Part shown: one piece after another, positions 62,601 through 64,000 of the stretch
How the letters are laid out: the number at the start of each line of letters is the position of its first letter
How positions within the stretch are numbered: position 1 is the first letter of the stretch
DNA from: Pycnopodia helianthoides
Taxonomy: Eukaryota; Echinodermata; Asteroidea; Forcipulatida; Asteriidae
Direction of reading: 5' to 3'
Length of the DNA: 64,000 bases
Assembly: GCA_032158295.1 (NCBI GenBank)
Contig: CM063244.1
Span: 21,330,815 to 21,394,814 of the forward strand
The notes under the pieces: model-generated
What the model was told of the DNA's origin: nothing
Databases searched by the model: none
What the model saw: the letters and a program-made list of their open reading frames with translations, nothing else
Made by a program: the position numbers and the translations under genes

Positions 62601-64000
62601 GGGTTGTCTGGTTAAAAAGTTGATTATGTTTCGTAGTTTGATATCCGTCAGTTTGATACTGAAATGTACTTTTTTTTCTGCCCACAATAAAAAGATTCTT
62701 TGCTCGCATAAAATAGACGATGTGCCTAGATAAATAATGAGAGATTACACTGAGAGACGGGATACCTATTAACTAAACGATCAGAGACAAAACAAAAGTG
62801 ACAGATATCACAAAATATGTCTTTCGTTAATAATAAATAAACAAACAAATTGAAAAAAAAAATTAAAATCATGAGCGGGCGTTGACCTACCTACTCCCGC
62901 TAACTATGAATATAAATATGTAATTTTACATAAAATACATTAAGAGATAGAAATATGATATTGATTAGCATATCCTCCAACCTGCTCCACCGGACTCTGA
63001 GCAAAATTGACAATAACGAAACCTCCAGTGCAACACTTATAAAGCCCGTATAACAGAATTTACCATGGAGAGTATTATTAAGCTTGCATTCTTCAGGTGA
63101 CGAAATATTGACTGGTATGTTATGAATCACGGTCGCTAGTATTTGGCAGTCTATCTTTTCTGTGAAGAATAACACCTGAGAGTACAATGCAATCGGGACG
63201 TGGGTCGCGAAGGGCATACAATGTCAAACAAGAGTGAAGTGGGAAGAACTATAAATAAATAAACATACAGTAAACTTGCGGGTACAACCATGTGTACACA
63301 TGGTTGTTTACCCGGAAGTTTACTATATATTTATTTATTTATTTAGTTCTTCCCATTTGTCCACACCATGCAAAGCTTCAAACAATACTTACAAGAGTGA
63401 AATGTCAATTAAACCCAACGATTCGTGTTTTTTTTTATTTTTGGATTTTTTTACTTTGGATATGTTTATTTAAATCTTTATTTTGGACAGAAACAGTCTA
63501 GTTTGCATTTGGATAGGAACACTATTGTCAAAATTGTATCTGTAAGGAATGAGTCACACTTAGGTCTGTGTAATTCAATCAATTGTCATACCGTAATAAA
63601 CCGATATTTCATGACGCCATAGGATTGTAAATTAGCTTCGCCAAAATGAATACGATTCCAAGAAAAGTATCTTCTATATGTTAAAATTAAATTGATATAG
63701 ATTGAACTAACAACCGATGGTCGATTTCTGTTCGCACAGAATCAGTATTGGTTGGTGCCTTTCAAAAAAAAAGATTATTGGTTGTTCTTTTTAAGAAAAC
63801 AGAGTACTAACCGTGTGGTTTTTATTATTACTTTTTTTAAATACAGATGCTGTACAAAAACAAACCTGTGGGAATATCATCATCTTAGTGACACCAACTC
63901 CAAACAGTTTTAATTCTGTCAAGGGTTGTTTTGTGTGCATATCAGGCTTGTTTCGATTGCCATGATCAAATTAATGTGACATATGTGACATGTCTCCATG
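59668..64000. other. Region upstream of TMEM26, no gene recognised
   Basis: The TMEM26 5' UTR and promoter should lie just right of 59667. No exon with recognisable protein similarity was found in the remaining 4.3 kb on either strand. A short C run (60427-60434) and AT-rich sequence are present, and the palindrome at 63240-63355 is listed separately. Confidence 0.5.
63240..63355. repeat. 116-bp palindrome of the GGTACAACC family
   Basis: The arms meet at ACCATGTGTACACATGGT (centre 63295/63296) and extend outwards through AGTAAACTTGCGGGTAC and a (AAAT)n run to TGGGAAGAACT on one side and its complement on the other. A few indels occur in the AT-rich part. The downstream CACACCATGCAAAGCTTC matches, inverted, the flank of the element at 8640. 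Confidence 0.88.

Overview
This is a eukaryotic, invertebrate-deuterostome genomic window. It is intron-rich and AT-rich, with GT-AG introns, and is packed with short inverted-repeat transposons (MITEs), tRNA-derived SINEs, minisatellites and one long LINE. An echinoderm, probably a sea star, is my best guess. It rests on the MITE types (termini such as CACTGGACAC and GGGCCCAATTTCATAGAG), which I associate with asteroids from memory; the sequence alone does not prove it.

Layout. (1) 536-21115, minus strand: BBS2, a BBSome subunit. Fifteen coding exons (637 complete codons, about 88% of a usual BBS2) can be joined in frame from the ATG in exon 1. The last C-terminal exon(s) lie off the left edge. 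Its introns hold MITEs, tRNA-Leu-type SINEs, an 18-bp minisatellite (3316-3812), a 29-bp minisatellite (17713-18176) and several palindromes. (2) 21116-23430: upstream of BBS2, no coding exon recognised, with a perfect 33-bp inverted repeat at 21820-21902. (3) 23430-29970: an AT-rich minisatellite split by a nearly full-length Tx1/L1-type LINE on the minus strand (about 23938-29405), with an intact zinc-knuckle ORF1 and a frameshifted endonuclease/reverse-transcriptase ORF2. (4) 29970-35248: intergenic, mostly repeats. (5) 35249-59667, minus strand: a TMEM26-family multipass membrane protein gene in three coding exons (468 aa), with a 22.6-kb first intron full of MITEs. (6) 59668-64000: upstream of TMEM26, with no gene recognised and a 116-bp palindrome at 63240-63355.

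The two host genes sit head-to-tail on the same strand. Nothing in the sequence indicates that they work together: BBS2 acts in ciliary membrane-protein traffic, and TMEM26 is a poorly understood membrane protein. The most interesting material is in the repeats. Several MITE families with different ends and different self-complementary centres share one internal core. A Tx1-type LINE sits inside a simple AT-rich minisatellite. There are also several very regular palindromes.
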